DNA of 8,961 nt, taken from contig JAGOCT010000048.1 of assembly GCA_017998585.1 (NCBI GenBank), positions 1-8,961 on the forward strand, written 5' to 3'. Shown here piece by piece: positions 7,001 through 8,961 of this stretch; the first letter of the stretch is position 1, and each line of letters opens with the position of its first letter. Position numbers and translations under genes: made by a program. Source of the stretch: Candidatus Cloacimonadota bacterium (lineage in GTDB: Bacteria > Cloacimonadota > Cloacimonadia > Cloacimonadales > WRIO01). Below the pieces are notes generated by a model. The model was not told the DNA's origin, searched no databases, and saw nothing but the letters and a program-made list of their open reading frames with translations.

Positions 7001-8961
7001 AGGTACGATATTGTTAATCTGTGGTGCAGAAGGATTGATCAGTCTGAAATTCTTTTGACCAGTAATCGTATTGCCTGCAATATCGGTTGCTGAATATTTT
7101 GCATAATACGTACCATCCATACTGCCATCACTTAGCAACTGATTGTTGAGTAAGTATCTGAGCGTACTGCCATTTAAGGTTTGGACACCTGGCAATAATT
7201 GATTCTGGGCATTATATATACCAAGATAAGTACTTGAAGAACTGTAATTTACCTGAGTAGTGACATCATTCAGATTGATGCTGACATACTGAATATTCTG
7301 ATTTACAATCATATTATTACTTAAATTACTATTCCACGGAGTAGTATCCTGTGTACCACCAATCAATTCATTAGACACAACTGGTGCCTGTGTATCATAG
7401 ATAAAGTTCATCTGATGTGAAACACTTTGACCAATGGTATCAACGATAGTTGTTTGAACGGTATAGTTTCCGTCTGCACTACCATTTGTTGCAAGTGAAT
7501 TTGTAAGTGTTAGATTCGCTTGCCATAAATTATTTTGAAGAGAAGTAAATGACAGATTAGCGCCATTTCCATTCTGATAAGCACTTAAAGGTCCCTGAAG
7601 AATGATCTGACTATTTTGACGATCTAATCCAAATGTATTTACATCCAGTATTTTTTTACTGATTCGATTACTCACTAATTGATTGATAACTGCATTTGTA
7701 ACAGGAATATGTTCAACTATTTGAGGTTGAGATGGATTTATCAACTGAAAAGCGGTATTCTGATTGAAGTTATTAGCAGCTTTATCATATGCAACTACCT
7801 TAATTGTGTACATTCCAGAATTTGCATTTTCCAGAAGAATTGGAGAATTTAATTTCCAGGTGATTCGTCGGGTATTCACATCAATTGTACGAAGACCATT
7901 AATAATTTGATCATTTTGATTATAAAGCTGAATTCTGGACATATTAGCAGCAAAATCAATACCACTCAGGTTATCGTTTAAATAAACAGAGACAGAATCG
8001 ATACGATTTGCATAATAATTAATCTGATTAACAGTCTGTAAACTGGATTGATTTATCTTTAAAGACGCAATGGTTGGATGCGTTGTATCATAATTAAAGA
8101 GAACACTGCCTGCAATTGATTGGTTCAGGGTATTTTCAACATAGTATTCAACATAATAGGTTGCATCATCTGCTCCATCGGTCAATAAACCCTGATTTAA
8201 AGTCAACGTAATTGTAGTTTGATTACCCTGAGTCTGGTAAGATAACAAAGCACCCTGATTATTCTCAATACAAACACCCGTTACTGAGTGCGTCAATTTA
8301 ACATATGAATCTGCCTGATTTATTGGAAAATCAGATAGTATGATAGCTCTAATCTGATTGGAATTTAACTGATTTATATTTTGATTAAGTGAAGGATAAG
8401 TATTCACTAATACCGGACCCGTCACAAAATCTATATTCTGTAAATTGAAATCGATACGGCCATTTGAACTATTACCCGCTATATCAATTGCTGAATATAA
8501 TACATAGTAATTACCATTTTCATCATTATTGGCTGGTATTGCTGTATTTAAAGTCCATGTCAATGTACTATCTGCTGAGTGATAATTTAAAACGCCATCA
8601 ACCAGTTGATTAGCTTCATTATAAAGTTTGATATATGTATTAGCTGAATTAACATTAACCTGACTGCTAAGATCACTTACTTTAATTTTTACCATTTTTA
8701 TGTAGTTATCATATAGCGTATTATCGGTTAATGTTTCTTCCCAAACTCCATTTTGTGGATGAATACCGGATATCTTTGCATCTGCAAAGACTGGGGCTTT
8801 GGTATCATAGGTAAAGGTCGTCTGGTTGTTGGCTACACTTTGATTTAACAGATCAGTTACAGTTGTACTTACTGTATAGACTCCATCTACACTGCCATCT
8901 GTTGCCAGCGGATCGGTCAGAGTCAAACTGAGTTCGTATGTACCGTTTTGATTCTGAGTCA
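4034..8961 (-). CDS. Giant modular surface protein with alternating Ig-like repeats, FN3-like domain and FlgD-Ig-like tail (5' end outside window)
   Basis: At least 1,641 codons, open to the right edge. The in-frame TTG at 8924-8926 is not a start, since the 11 codons before it continue an Ig-like module. Residues are numbered from that TTG. Two module types of about 115 residues alternate up to residue 1337. They are followed by an FN3-like domain (about 1338-1443), a carboxypeptidase-regulatory-like domain (about 1444-1535) and a FlgD-Ig-like module (1536-1630) with NFPNPFNP, FNIKGQKIK and SGMYFYV. No catalytic motif is visible. The protein is rich in Asn, Gln, Ser and Thr with few Cys, as in extended bacterial adhesins or stalk proteins. 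It is inferred to be exported and held at the cell surface, binding another surface or forming a fibre; the signal peptide and any N-terminal binding head lie outside the window. It precedes the 897-residue gene, whose tail is closely similar, so both probably use the same export route. Confidence 0.9.
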   Translation of the reverse strand, partial: TQNQNGTYELSLTLTDPLATDGSVDGVYTVSTTVTDLLNQSVANNQTTFTYDTKAPVFADAKISGIHPQNGVWEETLTDNTLYDNYIKMVKIKVSDLSSQVNVNSANTYIKLYNEANQLVDGVLNYHSADSTLTWTLNTAIPANNDENGNYYVLYSAIDIAGNSSNGRIDFNLQNIDFVTGPVLVNTYPSLNQNINQLNSNQIRAIILSDFPINQADSYVKLTHSVTGVCIENNQGALLSYQTQGNQTTITLTLNQGLLTDGADDATYYVEYYVENTLNQSIAGSVLFNYDTTHPTIASLKINQSSLQTVNQINYYANRIDSVSVYLNDNLSGIDFAANMSRIQLYNQNDQIINGLRTIDVNTRRITWKLNSPILLENANSGMYTIKVVAYDKAANNFNQNTAFQLINPSQPQIVEHIPVTNAVINQLVSNRISKKILDVNTFGLDRQNSQIILQGPLSAYQNGNGANLSFTSLQNNLWQANLTLTNSLATNGSADGNYTVQTTIVDTIGQSVSHQMNFIYDTQAPVVSNELIGGTQDTTPWNSNLSNNMIVNQNIQYVSINLNDVTTQVNYSSSSTYLGIYNAQNQLLPGVQTLNGSTLRYLLNNQLLSDGSMDGTYYAKYSATDIAGNTITGQKNFRLINPSAPQINNIVPAHGSVFNMLANNEIYVEFTDIRPIDLQDYENSYIKVTTPNNTVIEHNQGATQQIISTGENSYRMRLILNQSLSLNGLYTLQTKVQNTQSYNTQFITQFIFDNQAPQIQSVRLGLQNGSETIVSNNDNIYHGVAYVKLLLADQTAGVDYLSDETAISVSVNNQAVPGTLFKYPDENYLKYVFNETLSELGSIVAVQSSAVDNADNTVISQLSFVLNALQANIVSVTPANNAFINTNLNQIKLVVEYEQNVVMNENLTYLRLKHPDGSFIEDGQGANLEISNNENQYEITLTLNQALGTNGQDDGQYQIYALLATDNFQEGPITFNFVYDRLTPYYQNLKINDMIVNRQEKFLKENMPKRNQKNDLIFSQPITHIQVNYYDLTSQVNFASNLTNISLLSPGGSLVQGTRIVDNATVKWVLSSPIPVDGTQDGTYSIQMKATDYSGNILTGNYSFTLMSHIVPQLVDYTPQNVINYYTNSFSPPTITGSFKNTIPVVQNPLYTYIKLTFPNGEVAEHSQGANLSYQLEQTNLKTTLQLTGPLSADGENDGQFYVNFHATNQYGAEFDTTMTFIYDTIMPSYTQLALYNGSTQSAVAENSIVSQPFNSVQVKLTDMTSGVHYSPNISYVSLYDLNNNLIPGTLSYVDNGSDVITRWTFLNPDAVPLNGLADGIYKIKMKVTDKAGNSISKEIPFNVISIIAPQNLVTYLDAVYKVHISWNNPNPVKKEIKSRAVSYYQVFRKYNDEAYVQIAQTSNLYYSDNLQQQNDGTYTYMIKAVYSVPGQTQLLVSEGTVSNQIEVKRFIPCTFNLTLSDEQEPSDILFHLLGNDGIYNQELNLSTDDTGVIGLAAVYMTDYVLTISKTGYQTIVDTISVDLTNNQFNYILQTNDPSLMVQPTNYALYQNFPNPFNPTTEIRFALKNNSRVDLAIFNIKGQKIKQLIDQPLDYGYHKAVWNGVDNTGKRVSSGMYFYVLNVKNEKECYREIKKMIMVK
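4037..4321 (-). other. C-terminal FlgD-Ig-like sorting module of the giant surface protein
   Basis: The last 95 residues hold NFPNPFNPTTEIRF, FNIKGQKIK, W-N-G-V-D-N-T-G-K, SGMYFYV and a closing KKMIMVK strand. This is the textbook form of the FlgD-Ig-like / type IX-type tail. It shares the nine-residue FNIKGQKIK exactly with the tail of the downstream gene. Confidence 0.9.
4322..4597 (-). other. Carboxypeptidase-regulatory-like (or PEGA-like) beta-sandwich domain
   Basis: Residues about 1444-1535 contain a D-D-T-G turn (1480-1483) followed by strands, then YVLTISKTGYQT, the usual Y-x-L-x-I-S-K-x-G-Y signature of carboxypeptidase-regulatory-like and PEGA domains. These domains act as spacers in exported proteins. 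It sits between the FN3-like domain and the sorting tail. Confidence 0.6.
4598..4915 (-). other. Fibronectin type III-like domain
   Basis: Residues about 1338-1443 start with APQNL, then a V-H-I-S-W strand (W1357), a Y-Q-V-F-R strand (1374-1378), Y-Y-S-D, a T-Y-T-Y-M-I-K-A-V-Y strand (1408-1417) and a closing V-S-N-Q-I-E-V. This is the FN3 order of conserved Trp, Y-x-V-x-R and Y-x-Y-x-x-x-A. It marks the switch from the Ig-like array to the C-terminal stalk. Confidence 0.75.
4916..8961 (-). repeat. Array of alternating A and B Ig-like modules (super-repeat of about 690 bases)
   Basis: A modules lie at 8423-8791, 7730-8074, 7028-7381, 6344-6685, 5624-6004 and 4916-5272. B modules lie at 8075-8422, 7382-7729, 6686-7027, 6005-6343 and 5273-5623, plus a partial one from 8792 to the edge. 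Type A carries D-x-x-(S/T)-x-(V/I), then a strand ending L-Y-N or similar, G-V or G-T, W-x-L, and D-x-A-G-N near its end. Type B carries Q-G-A-N after an acidic residue, L-T-L, then D-G-x-x-D-G-x-Y, and ends in Y-D-T-x-x-P, which forms the joint to the next A. The joints A to B are often INPS followed by P-Q-I. Copies are diverged, so boundaries are good to a few residues. Confidence 0.85.

Noticed and set aside
6842..7093. 83-codon open frame on the + strand inside the giant gene
   Set aside because: It is antisense to a well-conserved module pair, has no visible ribosome binding site or domain, and its composition is that of a shadow frame.
4916..8961. The repeats as a CRISPR array or DNA-level tandem repeat
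   Set aside because: The repetition is at protein level with a period of about 115 residues and diverged DNA; there are no short identical repeats with spacers.

Overview
The window carries parts or all of three genes. A CheA-like kinase gene on the + strand enters from the left edge (1-942). It converges on two tandem - strand genes for secreted, surface-type proteins: one complete (1156-3849) and one very long and cut by the right edge (4034-8961). Non-coding sequence is limited to a 213-base convergent gap (943-1155) and a 184-base gap between the tandem genes (3850-4033). I see no RNA gene, mobile element or CRISPR array.

Organism: the DNA is AT-rich. Both - strand proteins end in the FlgD-Ig-like / type IX-like C-terminal module (N-x-P-N-P-F near its start, FNIKGQKIK in its middle). 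Such endings are typical of FCB-group bacteria and related uncultured lineages such as Cloacimonadota. This placement is an inference from style; no phylogenetic marker is present. The CheA/CheX-type gene means the lineage has a chemotaxis-like phosphorelay.

Left region: the visible part of the kinase holds the ATP-binding (P4) domain with all nucleotide-binding boxes. The CheW-like P5 domain that normally ends CheA is absent. In its place is a domain with the features of the CheX phosphatase, including an E-x-x-N motif. A kinase and a phosphatase-type domain joined in one chain, without the receptor-coupling domain, is the most unusual thing in this window.

Centre: an 897-residue secreted protein has a signal peptide, a body of propeller-like repeats and a C-terminal FlgD-Ig-like module. 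A ribosome binding site shows that the second of two nearby ATGs is the start.

Right region: at least 1,641 codons of a modular surface protein. Two kinds of Ig-like module of about 115 residues alternate strictly (six A, five full B and one partial B). They are followed by an FN3-like domain, a carboxypeptidase-regulatory-like domain and the FlgD-Ig-like module. The first modules hint at an older duplication of four modules at once. A strong hairpin lies just after this gene and probably separates its transcript from the 897-residue gene downstream. The two surface proteins probably share an export or anchoring route. Nothing links them functionally to the kinase.
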